From NCBI GenBank assembly GCA_946699065.1, contig CAMPDV010000004.1:1674001-1738000 (forward strand): a stretch of 64,000 nt of DNA. Direction: 5' to 3'. The translations under genes and the position numbers were made by a program. The notes under the pieces were generated by a model that worked only from the letters and a program-made list of their open reading frames with translations, had not been told where the DNA came from and did not search any database. The DNA is from Loxodes magnus. Lineage: Eukaryota; Ciliophora; Karyorelictea; Loxodida; Loxodidae. The first letter of the stretch is position 1. Each line of letters opens with the position of its first letter. This document shows positions 1 to 12,196 of the stretch, one piece after another.

Positions 1-589
1 ATCGTAGTAAGTGACTAATTAAAAATCCTTAAATTAATTCCTAATTAATCTCCATTAATTCTATATCATTTAATACTTCAAATAAACCTGAAAATAAATA
101 AATTTTTTTATGTATCTATTGAAAAGTAGTTATTATACATATAGATAAGGGTAATTAATTACTCTCATAAAGATATGCATTTTTCATTTGTATTACCGAG
201 TAAAAATAACGATGAAATTATATAATTTTGGAAATAATTATTACAGCTATAACATTTCTCAGTTTCTATAATATGAATCATGATACTATTTAAATCTTAA
301 TAAAGCATTCTAGCATAGGATAGAAGTAGCAACTGATATAAGCATTTTAAAGTAACTAAATGTGTTAAAAGTAAATATAATTATGACTATATATTATTTA
401 TATTATAAATAGTCACCCTATTTTCCATTTATTTTACTAATTATATTATTTTTATCACTCGATTGATAACATTCAAGATAACGTCTTAGATGAAGGCAGA
501 AGCAAATATGTTTATAATTGGGAAGAATATAAAGATTGTATGCTAGTTATAAGGTTCAAAGTTTATCTCATTTAAATTTATTTATTTAA
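1..589. other. AT-rich flank, no supported gene
   Basis: No homology or stable coding frame was recognised. Several frames are open only because TAA and TAG are sense. A plus-strand patch near 460-560 reads plausibly (VLDEGRSKYVYNWEEYKDC) but has no start or partner exon, so it is not called. Confidence 0.4.
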
Positions 590-1700
590 AAAAATTATTA
601 ATCATGCGAGTTTCACTTCCAGCACTCTGGGGATAGAGAGTTTTAAAAAGTCTTATCTTCTAATCTTTTTAGAATAGCTCTAAAGCTAGAACGTCGTTTT
701 GATTTTTGATTTATTAAATCTAGCTCTTGGTTTCTGAAATCTGTCAGTTGATTTGGTTATTAAACTCTTTCTATAATCTTATCCTATTTGTAACTTCGTT
801 TATCCTATTTTCAAAGAATAAATTAAGAGCGAGGTAGTCAAAGGAAAGCAACTCACTTTGCATTTCATATGATTAGAAAGTTCCACTTCTTCCCATTTAA
901 TTATTTTAAGTTTTAGGCCTAGATATTAGCTTTACTTAGGAAGGAGAAGTTGTCTGTGATATGGTTTATTGGATTTACTTTCCATTAACATGAGGAAGAA
1001 GAGTTACTCAAGGTTTTTGCTTTACAGTAGTCTTGAAAGGATATTTAAGTGGCTTAGGTTTATGCTTCACTACATTAAATGACAAATCTAGCTCAGGAAG
1101 ATCTTTCATAGTCTAGTTCATAAAGTTCTTTCCTTAAATTTTAGTTCTTTATTTGGTTTTAGTAGATTTATTTAAATATTCCATTATAGAATCCCTTCAA
1201 GGAATAAGCTACTAATTACTCTTATAATTTAAATGCAAAAGAAAGAAATTAAATTTAAATAATCCCCTAATCTTTACTTTTTGGTTCTTTTGTCTTATTC
1301 TTTATTGTTATTTCTTTAGCTAACTACATTAGTATTTGGGTTACAAATCTATCATCTCATCCTCTAAATCTGGATTGAACTTTTAATTTACTTATGTTTT
1401 AGAGGAAATTCATAAGCTCTTTAGTGATGCTATGACTCTTAGCTGGTCTATACTATCACCAAGTTTTTTTATAATTAGCACATAAAATATTAGTGCTAAA
1501 GTCCAAGAATATACATTTAAGTTTTCGAGTAAAGACTGTGAAAAATAATCAATGAAGATAAAAGCAAGAATAAAGCAGATAGTTATTAACAGCACTAGTT
1601 GTAGATAAATAACGCTACAAAGCACTAGAAAGTTGTATAGTAAGCAGTATGATGCTGATTTAGTGGTTTATTACTAGTGATAGCTATAAATATTAAAATC
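590..1700 (-). CDS. Membrane-anchored coiled-coil protein (ends uncertain)
   Basis: Not recognised. One minus-strand frame stays protein-like from about 1700 down to about 600 if TAA/TAG are read as Gln and TGA as Trp. The N-terminal part holds two hydrophobic stretches (about 1625-1460) ending in IIKKLGDSIDQLRVIASLKS, then a charged segment (FNPDLEDEMIDLQPK), a basic stretch, and a C-terminal heptad-rich coiled coil (LQKEFNNQIN, then SQIQQIKNQNDVLALELF). In-frame TGA codons occur at about 1410, 1196, 1010 and 746. If TGA were always stop, only fragments would remain, including a 58-codon one starting at 1184. No ATG was found in the correct frame at the 5' end, so a first exon or tiny intron is probably missed. 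The 3' end near 600 is also a guess. It lies divergent to the zinc transporter. Confidence 0.42.
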
Positions 1701-1987
1701 CTATCATTTATTATTTTGATGCTACTTTTAATATTACTTAGTTAGACTAATCTTTACTAATAAGAGAAACTTAACCAAAGGATTTATATTATACTAGCTT
1801 TAGTTTATTAGCTTTTTGGTATGTTTAAATCAGAGATTGCTTATGGGATTAAGGTATAAAGCTTTAGATGATTTATTTTCTTATGAGTAAGTATTAGTTT
1901 TGCTAGTAATGAAGTTTCGTTTAAGGGTAAAACAATGTCTAAAGTTTTATTTTAAAGTTTCAAATAATATTTTACCGTTTATAAAAA

Positions 1988-2866
1988 ATGAGTGATACTC
2001 AGTCGCACTCAATCAAAACACTTGCTATCTTGATGTTTTTTTGCATGTGCATTATGATTGCTGAAATTGCAGGTGGAATTTTGTCGCATAGTTTGGCAAT
2101 CTTAACAGACGCCGCTCATATGATGTCTGACATTCTAGGAATAGGAATTTCGTTATTTAGTGTATGTATTGCAAGGACACCTCCCAATAAAATAATGTCA
2201 TATGGATATCACCGCAGTGAGGTTGTAGGAGCATTAATTAGTGTCATTTTTATTTGGTTCTTGACTATATGGCTTTGCTAAGAAGCTTATTTCAGAATAT
2301 GGCATCCACAGCCAGTGTAAGGAATTCTTATGCTAGGTACTGCCGTTTTTGGTCTCATTGCTAACATTGCAATGGGAGTAATTATAATGTGTAGAGAAAA
2401 GAGTCAAGACTAAAACCTTAATGTCAAAGCTGCTTTGATACATATTATTGGAGATACTATCTAAAGTGCTGGTGTTATTATAGCTGCTCTTATTCTTACT
2501 TTTAGACCAGATTTGTCTTTTGTTGATCCTTTATGTACGTTTATGTTCAGCTTTTTGGTAACTTACACAACTGCTAACATCGTTAGAGAATGTATGGCTA
2601 TTCTAATGGAATAGTCACCTAAGGATTTTTAATATTTAAATGACGAGCTGAGAAAAGTTTAGTTCATTCATGACTTACACATTTGGACGTTATCATAAGG
2701 AAGACCAATTTTAACATGCCACGTCAATACAACAGGATTAAAAGGAGATTTTGAAGAAAAATTCAAACACTTGAATTAGCTATGTGAGAAGAAAGGTATA
2801 GAGCATATTTCAATTTAGCCTTGCTATGATGACTAGGAAAATTGCAGAAATGTCCGCTTTCACTGA
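1988..2866 (+). CDS. CDF-family zinc transporter (ZnT/SLC30-like)
   Basis: A 292-aa cation diffusion facilitator that exports Zn2+ from cytosol to a compartment or outside in exchange for protons. Six hydrophobic segments are visible. Segment II carries the HxxxD metal site (H44/D48 in DAAHMMSD) and segment V the second (H152/D156 in AALIHIIGDTIQS), the layout of ZnT2/3/8-type proteins. The His-rich loop between segments IV and V, common in animal ZnTs, is only a short SQDQNLN stretch. The C-terminal cytosolic domain has HDLHIWTLS (about residue 219) and ends in CRNVRFH. Length is short but full for the family. Glutamines are often TAA/TAG, which proves the code. All its tryptophans are TGG. 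The first ATG follows an AT-rich leader and is the only sensible start. Termination is TGA at 2864. No intron. Confidence 0.95.
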
Positions 2867-3209
2867 TCTGAGAAAACTATAGATCTTATTTCTTAATCTA
2901 AGTACATTTACTATTAATACTATCATTATACTTACACTTTATATTACTTTAAAAAGCTTTTCTTCTATTTCTATAAATCTAATTTTTCTCCTTTCAAGTC
3001 TAGTTATAAAGTAATATCTCATTTACTACTATGGAAATTATCAACTCACTAAATTTTGCTTAACCAGCACACTTTGATAAGAAAATTGCGTATTATCTAT
3101 CACTTTACTCTTAGAGCTAAGTAATTTTTAGCAAATCCTCTAAAATTCCTAGATAAGATAATTTAAATTAACCTTATATAGTAAAAAATCTTATCCATTT
3201 TGATTTGAT

Positions 3210-6060
3210 ATGAAAATTGTGTTTTTTATCAAGTTCTTCATGCCTTACAATTATTTATAGTTCTTATATTAGGCTAATTTACTAGCCAATTATATACTAA
3301 AAACTGTTTAAATAAATAGTTTTATATCTTTTATGACTTTTGAAGCATAGAAAATGGTATTTATTTTTCCGTTTACTTCCAGAACTCTTTTAGAAACCCT
3401 AATTTTATGACTATGTAGGGTGATTATCTTATACTTCATTCCGTTAAGTTTATAATAGCTCTTGTTCCTTTTATAGCCTTCTTTTTACTTCTTTATGTAC
3501 TAAACACACTTTTCTTTCGTAATCAGTAGAGATAACTAGTTTATATATCTGAGTATCATAAATTAAGATTCTTTTGCTTTTGAAATGAACTTCATTGAGT
3601 GATTCTGATATTTCCTTTCTAAATGCTAAATCAGAGATAAGTTGATCAAACTGAAGTTTTAATTGTTATAAATAATAGCTTATATCATATCATTGGCAAT
3701 CAATTTAATGCTAGTATTCTATAACTCCTATTCTTTGTCTTTTCATTTAACATTATATTTTATATCTAAAATTTAAAAATTATAAATCTAATTTCTTTAG
3801 CATTACATATTGTCTTCCATTAGCATCAAAGAAGTTTGTTGGAGTTATGCTCTTAAAAGATTTACATCAAAGAGAAAAAGCCTTAGGAGCTTAATAAATA
3901 AAGAGAACTTTTAGATATTTACTTAATCTTATTAAGCTCTTCTTAATACAAGCTGATTTATCAAGAATCCTTTCTAGTACTAAGCATAATTATAATATTT
4001 TAAGCTTATCTACCAATTACTTAGAATACAGATTACCAGATTACTAAAGAAAGAATGTGCTTATTCTATAAACTATAATACCTTTAATTATATTAACTTC
4101 TCCCTTCATTTTATTCTACCATTTATCATTCATCTCTTTTTAAGGCTTGTTATGCTAAAGATTAGTCAAAAGCTCTTATTGATGGGTTAAACTACTTGAG
4201 AGAATAAATAAGTAGCCAGTTAGCTTCTTTAGTCTCTCGCTTTATGCCTTGCTGTTAAATAGCTTAGGTTAGTTTATGAAGAGTATACTATTGATGATAT
4301 AAGATAGCTTTATAAAGTACTTGCTTTTAATTTATTTTTAATCAATTATATCAAAAGATCAAAGCTAAACTGACTTAAAAGGCTATCTCAGAGTAAAGAA
4401 ATAGCAAATTACAATATAATGAGTCTACCTGCTAGATAAAATAAGCCTCACTATAAGTTTAAGGAAAATAGCTTAATTTAAGATAAATCCTTCTTCAATG
4501 CAGTAGCTACTAAAAATAAATCTCATATTAATATAAGCTTACAGCTCTTAGTATTTGGAACTAAAATTAAAAGACTAATAGAGAGGGAAAGGATAGGAGT
4601 TTGTAAAAATATGTAAAGCAATTAAATTAATCGTGACCTCTAAAGTTTAAGAATCGCAGTTGATAATAGCTAATTAACTAGTATAGCATTTCGTATAAAA
4701 CTAGATTTCATCTTTTAATGTTTGCTTATACAATATTAAAATTCAGTTATTCTACTACTTTTATATACCTTTCAATTACTTTTTACACTTAATATTAGGG
4801 TGATAACTTAGCTTTACCATATTTACGATTTTTAAAGAAAATCTTAGAAAAATTTCAGCAGTATTATTAGTATTTGAGGTTGAATGAAAAAAGAAATGTA
4901 AAAGCCAACAGATAATATAAGAAAGTAATACAAATAGACATATAAGCTTTAAACTGAATATATTATACGTTAATAAATATTGCTATTAGCATTTATTTTC
5001 CTTCTCCAGTATTTAGTCTTCTAACAGTTACAGAATAATAATAGTTCAGCTTTATGATTTTATTACAATGAACATTAAATCTTTAATATTGAGCATTTTG
5101 CTTAAAGTTAAGACCCTGTAAATTATAGATTTATTATTTCCTTTTTTAAACTCACTTAAGTGTATATCTCAAACTTAGTTGACTCAATTTATATCCTTAG
5201 TGCTAGTGCTTATATTGCTTCTTTTATATCCTCTAGTATCTTAGTGAAGGAATTATGCTTCAGATTTAAGACTGTGATATACTTTGTAAATAAGCCTCAA
5301 TTGAAGCATACAATATGAATACGAAGCTTCAGATGAATAGATAGATATAGTCTAAAGTATAAGAAGCTAGCGATACTTAATGGGGAGCAACATTAACTAA
5401 GATGAAAAGTAGGAAGATTTCATTATATATTTTAGCAGCCATTTCTATTCATTTCATTAAGTAGGATTTATAAAAATGAATTAACCAAGAAGATCATCCC
5501 TTAAGATTTCCCTCAAATTGAAGGATATCTTAGAAGATAATGGATTGACACATGAGTAAACTCCTAAAGCCAAGATAATAAGTGAAAAATCAACTACATT
5601 CAATTAATTGCCCTTTATTAACAGTCCCATCCTTAGTTCTTAGGTTCCCACTAAGAATTAATCTTTCTTAAGCAAGAGTAACTTATATGTGGATAAATTA
5701 AAATAGAGTAATTCGTTATTTGAGTCAATTCTATCTACTTCAGATACAAACTAACCTAAAAAAGGATCTCTAAGAGAATAAAAAAAGAAGCTGAGCTATT
5801 AAGAGAAGTACGAGTAATAAAGCAATAAGTTTGGACAAATAGAATTCATGAGATTAAATTAAAGCCTTTGTCCTACTCTTAAGAAAGAAGTTTTCTTCAA
5901 GTCCACTAAAAACTCCTCTATTGTGTCTAAAAGATTGAAAAAGAAGTCAGTAGATATCAATCAAGACATCACTAATTCAAACTAACATTTGTTTATTTAT
6001 TATTTTAAAAATCTTGATAAGGATTTGGATATCTCAGAGTAAAACTAAATCTTCACTTGA
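3210..6060 (+). CDS. Large multi-pass membrane protein with hydrophilic C-terminal tail
   Basis: Not recognised. The C-terminal tail is the firm part: from about 5575 to the TGA at 6058 one frame is free of TGA and rich in Ser, Lys, Gln and Asn. Upstream, the best reading starts at ATG 3210, gives several hydrophobic segments interleaved with basic loops (for example LVYEEYTIDDIRQLYKVLA), and uses TGA as Trp repeatedly. The two frames join cleanly through a 19-nt GT-AG intron at 5556-5574, giving about 943 residues. All three plus frames are open and partly protein-like in this AT-rich stretch, so the upstream model is tentative. An alternative start at 3031 would need another intron. The gene follows the zinc transporter by about 340 bp on the same strand and could be a channel or receptor-type protein, but no diagnostic motif was seen. 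Confidence 0.4.
5556..5574 (+). other. Predicted 19-nt intron
   Basis: GTAAAC...CCAAG, 19 nt. It connects the upstream membrane-domain frame to the frame of the well-supported tail, preserving the reading at both sides. Its size matches introns proved in neighbouring genes. It depends on the tentative upstream frame being right. Confidence 0.4.
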
Positions 6061-6184
6061 TTGTAAGAAGTTGTTAATACAAGAACTACCTAATATTACT
6101 TACTTATAGTACAAAACAATATTCTTCTCTATAAGATGATATAATATCATCTACTGTCTTACATAGTTATATAAGAAGCTTTAT

Positions 6185-7718
6185 ATGTACATAGATATAG
6201 ATTTTGCTTTGGCAGAATTTATCCAGATTGTACTCGAATAAAAAACGACTGAAAAGCCAATGAACTGCTTTTATTAGATCTATAAAATCGGAAGTTTGGG
6301 ATTGCTTCAATAAAGTAGATTCAAGGGACTTTGATGGAGCTAAAGGATGATCATTATTGAATAAGAAGATCCTAGATAAAACTTCTAAAGGATATGCTTT
6401 GCTATAATTACAGTTTTATAGAGTAAAAGTAACTTACCTAATAACAACCTTCAAAAGTATAATATGAGAAGTAGATAAGTAGAATGCAAAGTAACAAAGA
6501 GTTTATTACTTAAAAAGAAGGGAGATTTACTGGAGTAGCGGCTACTAGAATAAACACTTGAAATTATATTAAGTTTAATAAATTAGAAAATGGATTTTTT
6601 AGATTCATCATCAAATTTCTGAGTAGACTTTAAAAACGATTAAACTAATAATTAATATGCAACTAGAGGCAAATAGCAAGATAACCATTTAGAGCCATTT
6701 GACTTTAATAATTCTTAGGAATATAAATTAGATAGCTCCTTTGATTCTGGCTTAGACTTAGATATTTAATAGAATTGAATTAATAAAGAAACCACTAGTA
6801 CAGCTGCAGAAACCGAACCTTGAAATGTGGAACAGAGTGAAGATTTATTTAGCAATATGATATAATAGAGATAGGAGAAAATCAAAATGGAGCAAAAGAA
6901 GGAATTATCTAACTATATTAAAAAAAGATAAAGAGATAAGTAAGAAATCACTGATGAGGAATTACTGTCTATCTTATCTAAAGAAGAAATCTAGCTGCTT
7001 GATTAATAAAAGCCTATTTAAGATCTGAATCCTTATAAGATGCCATTACCTACTAAAAAGTAGAAAACTCTTTATCCTGATTCATAAATTCCTTAGTCTA
7101 TTAACAAACCTTAGTAATTACATAATATCTAAAAGGCCAGATTTGCTGAGAAAATGACTGACTAGCTAGAGAGCAGACTAAATAGTCTTGAGAATTTAGT
7201 GGCTCCTTTATCAAAACTAAAAAGCAATAATACTTCCTTCATGAATCAACTACAAAACCTCAAAAACTAGATGTTTTCTCCTCCTGCTACCTAATAACTT
7301 AAACCTCAACAAGCTACACCTATCACAAACTAGCCTTGCTTATGTCCTAACTGTACAAACTTCAAAACCGAATTGCGAAATTAGCAAATATAGAAACTCG
7401 TAGGAGATCCACCTCTCTAGATCAAAAAAGAGCAAAGACAGCAAGTCATTTAGAGACTTTATTAAAGAATGTCAAGTATAGAAAAGCTTTTGCTTGAAAC
7501 CAAAACCGAAATAGTTCAACTTGAGACTATGAACACCTTAAAGAAAAAGCAAGGTAATCAATAAATTGACTAACAAGTCCTTTAATAATAAAAGCTACAA
7601 CAGGGAAAAAGCATGAAAAGAGAGGAAAATAAAATAGAAGAAGATGATGAAGTTTTCACCAGTAGGTTTGACTAAAGCCTAGATAATTCTTTTGGCTAAT
7701 GTTAATTTAATGTATTGA
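6185..7718 (+). CDS. Acidic, Gln-rich coiled-coil protein using TGA as sense
   Basis: Not recognised. One frame runs from ATG 6185 to about 7705. The part from about 6592 on is strongly coding: acidic Ser/Asp-rich (EPFDFNNSQEYKLDSSFDS), basic (KKRQRDKQEITDEELL), a leucine-heptad segment (DQLESRLNSLENLVAPLSKL), a Cys cluster CLCPNC (about residues 386-391) and a Gln-rich tail. TGA codons at 6776 and 6821 lie inside this strongly coding frame with no GT...AG pair around them, so they are read as Trp. Further TGAs lie near 6308 and 6620, and a later start at ATG 6592 is possible. The end is unclear: straight reading reaches TGA only at 7832, inside the next gene. A 16-nt intron (GTAGGTTTGACTAAAG, about 7661-7676) would instead give TGA at 7716. 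It resembles a zipper-type nuclear protein, but this is not established. Confidence 0.58.
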
Positions 7719-7775
7719 AGTTAATTTATTTAATATTAAAATATCCTAAGGTATCTTTATCCTAATCTTATATAA

Positions 7776-8701
7776 ATGTAAGAATCAAACCAAATGAATA
7801 TCTGCTCACAAAACTCATAAGTAAACTAGATTGAGAATGGTAAAAATGACCCAGAATATAGTGAGCACAGTTAGATAATTTCTCTTTTCTAAACCCCTGA
7901 AAAGTAAGCAAATTATTAAAGGGCTAATGGAGATGCTGTGTATAATTTAAGCCAGAGTCCTGTTCAAACTGGTAGTGGATTCTTAGTAGATAATTTGTTT
8001 ATATAAGAAGAGACTTACTAAGACAGTGCTCCTGTTACTATTTAGAAGCTAGACTTTTCTACCTTACCATTTAAATAAGGTATCATTTAGTTATCTAATT
8101 CATATATTAAATACAAAATTACTGATACTCCGCCTTTTAGTCAGTTTAGCATGGATGATTAGTATCAAGCATTTGAAAGAGAAAATTTTGACTTTAGTAA
8201 TGACTTTGAAGAAAATCCTTTTAAAGCTTTAGATCAAGAAGGTGGCCATCATTAGACAATAAAGGTGAGTTAAAGGTAGAAAGAAGAAATAGACTAAGGC
8301 TAGTACGTTTAAACTAATTGTAAGTGCACTAATAGTAAATGCATCAAAAATTACTGTGTTTGCTTCGAAAAGGAAAGTTACTGTGGATATTTATGTAAGT
8401 GCAAAGGATGTCTGAACAATCTTGAAAACTAAGAGAAGAGACAAGCTGCAATGATTCGAATGCAGATAAGAAACTAAAATAATCAGAAAGATAAATCTGT
8501 AAGTTATATTTATAGCTGAAGCAGAAATGTACCTGCCAAAAATCTAAGTGTTAAACTGACTATTGTGTGTGTAAGAAAAGGGGAGATCTTTGCTCATACT
8601 ACTGTAAATGTTTAAACTGCGCCAATTAGTATTAGGAAAGAAAGAAGCAAAAGTTAGATAAAGTTACAATAGATTATGAAAATTTACCCTTTTGCCTTTG
8701 A
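7776..8701 (+). CDS. CXC-domain (LIN54/TSO1/tesmin-like) DNA-binding protein
   Basis: 302 aa in two exons. It carries two cysteine-rich CXC motifs that bind the CHR-type promoter element in LIN54/TSO1 relatives. The first (from residue 182) reads CKCTNSKCIKNYCVCF with a following CKCKGCLNNLEN. The second (about residues 245-282) reads KCTCQKSKCQTDYCVCK followed by CKCLNCAN. The spacer between them is the conserved RQAA-type linker. The N-terminal half is acidic and Gln-rich with TPPFSQF. The second CXC is in frame only if a 17-nt intron at 8499-8515 is removed, so homology proves that intron. The start at 7776 is the first ATG. The TGA at 8699 is 57 bp before the LC8 start. In animals and plants such proteins regulate cell-cycle or gametic genes; a similar role here is inference. 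Confidence 0.93.
8499..8515 (+). other. 17-nt intron in CXC gene
   Basis: GTAAGTTATATTTATAG. Removing exactly these 17 nt, at a codon boundary, restores the second CXC motif to the frame of the first. The GTAAGT donor and TAG acceptor are canonical. This is among the shortest spliceosomal intron classes, like those of heterotrich and karyorelictid ciliates. Confidence 0.93.
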
Positions 8702-8758
8702 TGAATAGTTATTAATTAATTTTGTTAGTGCTTATTTTATTTCTTCCTAATAATAAAA

Positions 8759-9028
<270 letters not shown>

Positions 9029-9584
9029 TTGTATTTAACTTTTATACATCTTTCTTAATCTTTGTCTCCTATCTATTCTTATATTCATATAAAATCCTTT
9101 TCTAGGACTATTTATTTTCCCTTCCTTACTAACACTAGTAAATTAATATCTTATTAAGAATTTATCTCAATCTTCTTCTGAATTTCTTTGATATATTGGT
9201 AAAGTTCAACAATTGATTTCACATCAAATACATAGAAATTAAGTATAATAAAGGCTTTAATTGCTTTCAACTATTAACTACTTAAATAAAGTATCTCAGA
9301 TATAATTCTATCTTTAGATCTCATTATATCTTATATCGATACTTCATTTTGAAATCTATTTAAAGGTAAACTTATTAGACCAATATAAAGATAAAAAGAA
9401 TTTACTTTGCTAACTAATATTTGATTAATGAAATTGAACTTAATCTGTAAATAAAGTATAGAATTGCATGATGCTTTCTATGATCATTAACTCATATTTT
9501 TATAAGATTGGAATAACTTAAAATCACTTAGGTGTTAGAGTATATAATTAAATGTTTAAAGTGTTCTATTACTTAAACTCAAAC
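9029..9584. other. Convergent intergenic spacer
   Basis: AT-rich spacer between the 3' ends of LC8 (plus) and the dehydrogenase (minus). No gene or structured element was recognised. Confidence 0.5.
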
Positions 9585-10478
9585 TCATTGCTCTTTAATC
9601 TGTAAATTATTCAGATTTTCTAGGGCGATTGCCAAGGCTTATGTGCCTTTCTTTTCAAGTCCATAACTTAGTAAGGATTTGTAAAGTTAATTAACTAAAG
9701 CTAGTCCAGGTAGCGCTATTTTCATTCGTTAGCTTTCTTCTAAAGCAATTCCCATATCTTTGATAAAATGCTCTATATAAAATCCAGGCTCCATGTCTCT
9801 TCTTAGAATTCTTGGCCCTAAAACTTTTAATGAAAAACTCATTGCAGCTCCTGAACTTAATAAATCGATAGCTTTTTATAATGGAAGTCCTGCTTTATAA
9901 GCATAAACTAGACCTTCTACCATACCTATCATATTCCCTGCTATAACTATTTAATTCATCATTTTAGTGGATTGACCAGCACCTGCTGGACCCATATGTT
10001 AAACATTTTTTCCATAAGCATCGAAGTAAGGTTTAGCATTTGAAAAGCCTTCTTCTGTTCCACCGCACATTATAGCTAGTTATCCATTTTTAGCTCCTAC
10101 GTCGCCTCCACTTACAGGTGCATCAACTGCTAAAATCTGCTTTTTTTGTGCTGCTTCAGAAATTTCCTAAGCAAGTTAAGGACTAGAAGTAGTATGATCA
10201 ATGAACAAGCCTCCAGGGCTCATATGATTCAAAATTCCGTTTTCTCCTAACACAACTTCTCTTACATCATGAGGATAACCAACCATTGTAAAAACAACAG
10301 GGCATTAACTAGCTAATTCAGGTATTGTACTACACCATATTGCACCTTTTTCAATAAGAGGTTGGGCTTTTGCTTAAGTTCTCGTATACAGAAACACTTT
10401 CATTCCAGCATTCATCAGATGTTCAGCCATCCATCTTCCCATAACTCCAGTGCCTACCCAGCCTATTTGCTTAGACAT
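9585..10478 (-). CDS. NAD(P)-dependent beta-hydroxyacid dehydrogenase (HIBADH/GLYR family)
   Basis: 297 aa, the usual length. It is expected to oxidise a beta-hydroxyacid (3-hydroxyisobutyrate) or reduce glyoxylate/succinic semialdehyde using NAD(P). The Rossmann motif is GWVGTGVMG at residues 6-14. The substrate loop is [14 protein letters not shown] (from about 119) and the catalytic lysine is K172 in [11 protein letters not shown]. The helical C-terminal domain is complete and ends in a Gln-rich tail. There is no signal or transit peptide, so it is probably cytosolic. No intron and no in-frame TGA; Trp is TGG throughout. Residues in the cofactor loop after strand 2 (LYTRTQAK) suggest NADP preference, as in the glyoxylate/succinic semialdehyde reductase branch. 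Which substrate is used cannot be told from sequence alone. Confidence 0.95.
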
Positions 10479-11309
10479 TTTATTTTAATTTTCTTTCTTC
10501 TTTAAATAACCAAATATGTAAAATAAGATAGCTAAAGGAATAATTCTCATCTTAACACATTTACCAACTCTATCTCATCAATTTACGCTAAACTATTGTA
10601 ATTTACTTTGTTTCATTTCATTCTTCATATACTAGCTAACTTCTTTCTCCAAAGTAAAACCGTTATTATCCCGCTTTATTTACTTATTTCAAAGATCAGT
10701 ATTGATTACATTAAGTATATTTAAACAAATATTTAAACAGTTTTATATTGAAGGCTAGGTCTTAGTGACTTTAGACTATATATTGAATAATAAAATTTAA
10801 ATTATATATGATAAACTCATTAAATTACCTTAAATATATTTAGAATTCAATCACTTTCAATATATTTACTTCAATTATCCAAGTATCTATTACCATTTTT
10901 TCATAATTTAATAAGGGAGAGTAATTATATATGCTTTTGAAAATGAATTTTCTTATCTTTAACTAACTTAATCCTTATAGCACACTAGAGCTTTTCTTAT
11001 CTTTATATTTTTCTTTATTGTTATATTCTTTAATTCCAAAACCTTTAAATCAACCTCTCTTCAGGTTTTTATCTAACTCGCTTACTTAATTTTTTCTTTA
11101 AGCCCTTCTATTATAATAAAAGTTTTTAAGTATATAAATAGAATATAGTTATAGTTAGAGAAGCTGCTTAAAGTAAAAGTGTAGATAAGAACAAAGAAGG
11201 AATCAAAAATAAAATTTCATACCTTAGGTTGAGTTATAAAGGCTCTATTCTACTTAAATATCCCAGTTCCTGTATTTACTACACTTATTTTTAGTACCAA
11301 CTATTAAAA
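10479..11309. other. AT-rich spacer
   Basis: Upstream region of the dehydrogenase. No recognisable gene, repeat or RNA. Confidence 0.5.
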
Positions 11310-11671
11310 ATGTCAGTTACTCAAATAGCAAGCGGTGATATCCAAAATTAGCTATACCAAGCTAACTATATATAAAAATAAGTACAACCAGTTAAGTTTT
11401 ATTTCCTTATAGTTTACTAAAGAAAAAATGGACAAGAGATTATAAACTTTAGATAGCATTTGAAATAAGGAAAATTATTAAGAACACGGAGAGTTTATAA
11501 GCTGAAGAACTAAATTAATTGTCTGTCAAGAATGTAATTAATATGGCAGTGAAGCTTCTATATGAATATTTGACTACCTAAATGCAAAGCTAATTATATT
11601 AGTTTTAAATAAGTTAGATTAATATCATTACTCACTAACTAAAGCCATAACTTATATAATAACCAATTTGA
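11310..11671 (+). CDS. Small hypothetical helical protein
   Basis: Not recognised. ATG 11310 opens MSVTQIASGDIQNQLYQANY in one frame. After about 11430 a different frame is clearly coding (SLQAEELNQLSVKNVINMA, then KLLYEYLTTQMQSQLYQF) and ends at TGA 11669. A GT-AG intron of about 32 nt (GTTAAG...CTAAAG, about 11396-11427) would join them into roughly 110 residues. A 22-nt alternative (ending TTATAG) leads to a less convincing frame. The product would be a small, mostly helical soluble protein. It lies between two minus-strand enzymes. Confidence 0.4.
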
Positions 11672-12196
11672 AAGATAAACTTACTCCTAATACAACTTAC
11701 CTTATTATACTCCTTAATAATTTTCTCTTTTAATTTGATAGTAAAGCTATTATTAGATAGATCTTAATCCATCTATCTCCTTCTGCTATTAAATTAATTT
11801 AAGTATAAACAGTAGAAAAAACTAGTATTAAATATAAATTATGAAGCCACAACTGATAAAAGCCTTTATTTATAATTAAAAGTAATAAAGTTATTTAGTT
11901 AGGATATGCAAACTTATCATATCATTTATTACATATCACTAATAAAGTATAATCAATATCTAATTTATAAATATAGGCAGGCAAAACTAAAGGCTTATTA
12001 AAAAAAATGTTGTAGATACCTATTTTATAACCTTTCGTTTTAATATGCTTAAGCAAATTTTTGAACAGTTGCTTATGATTAAACTATTCTAGTTTTGCTA
12101 ATTCTTGTTTTAGTGAATTTATAGAGAAAGAAATAAAATAAAACAGAAGAAATAAAAAGTCTCAACTTTAATAAAAAACTGTTAGTCATGAACACT
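11672..12196. other. AT-rich spacer
   Basis: Between the small plus-strand gene and the 3' end of AMP deaminase. Nothing recognisable. Confidence 0.45.

Noticed and set aside
6776-6823. TGA codons in the acidic gene explained by introns
   Set aside because: No GT...AG pair encloses them while keeping the strongly coding frame on both sides.
6592-7700. bZIP transcription factor
   Set aside because: Leucine heptads and basic stretches are present, but the NxxAAxxxR basic-region signature was not found.
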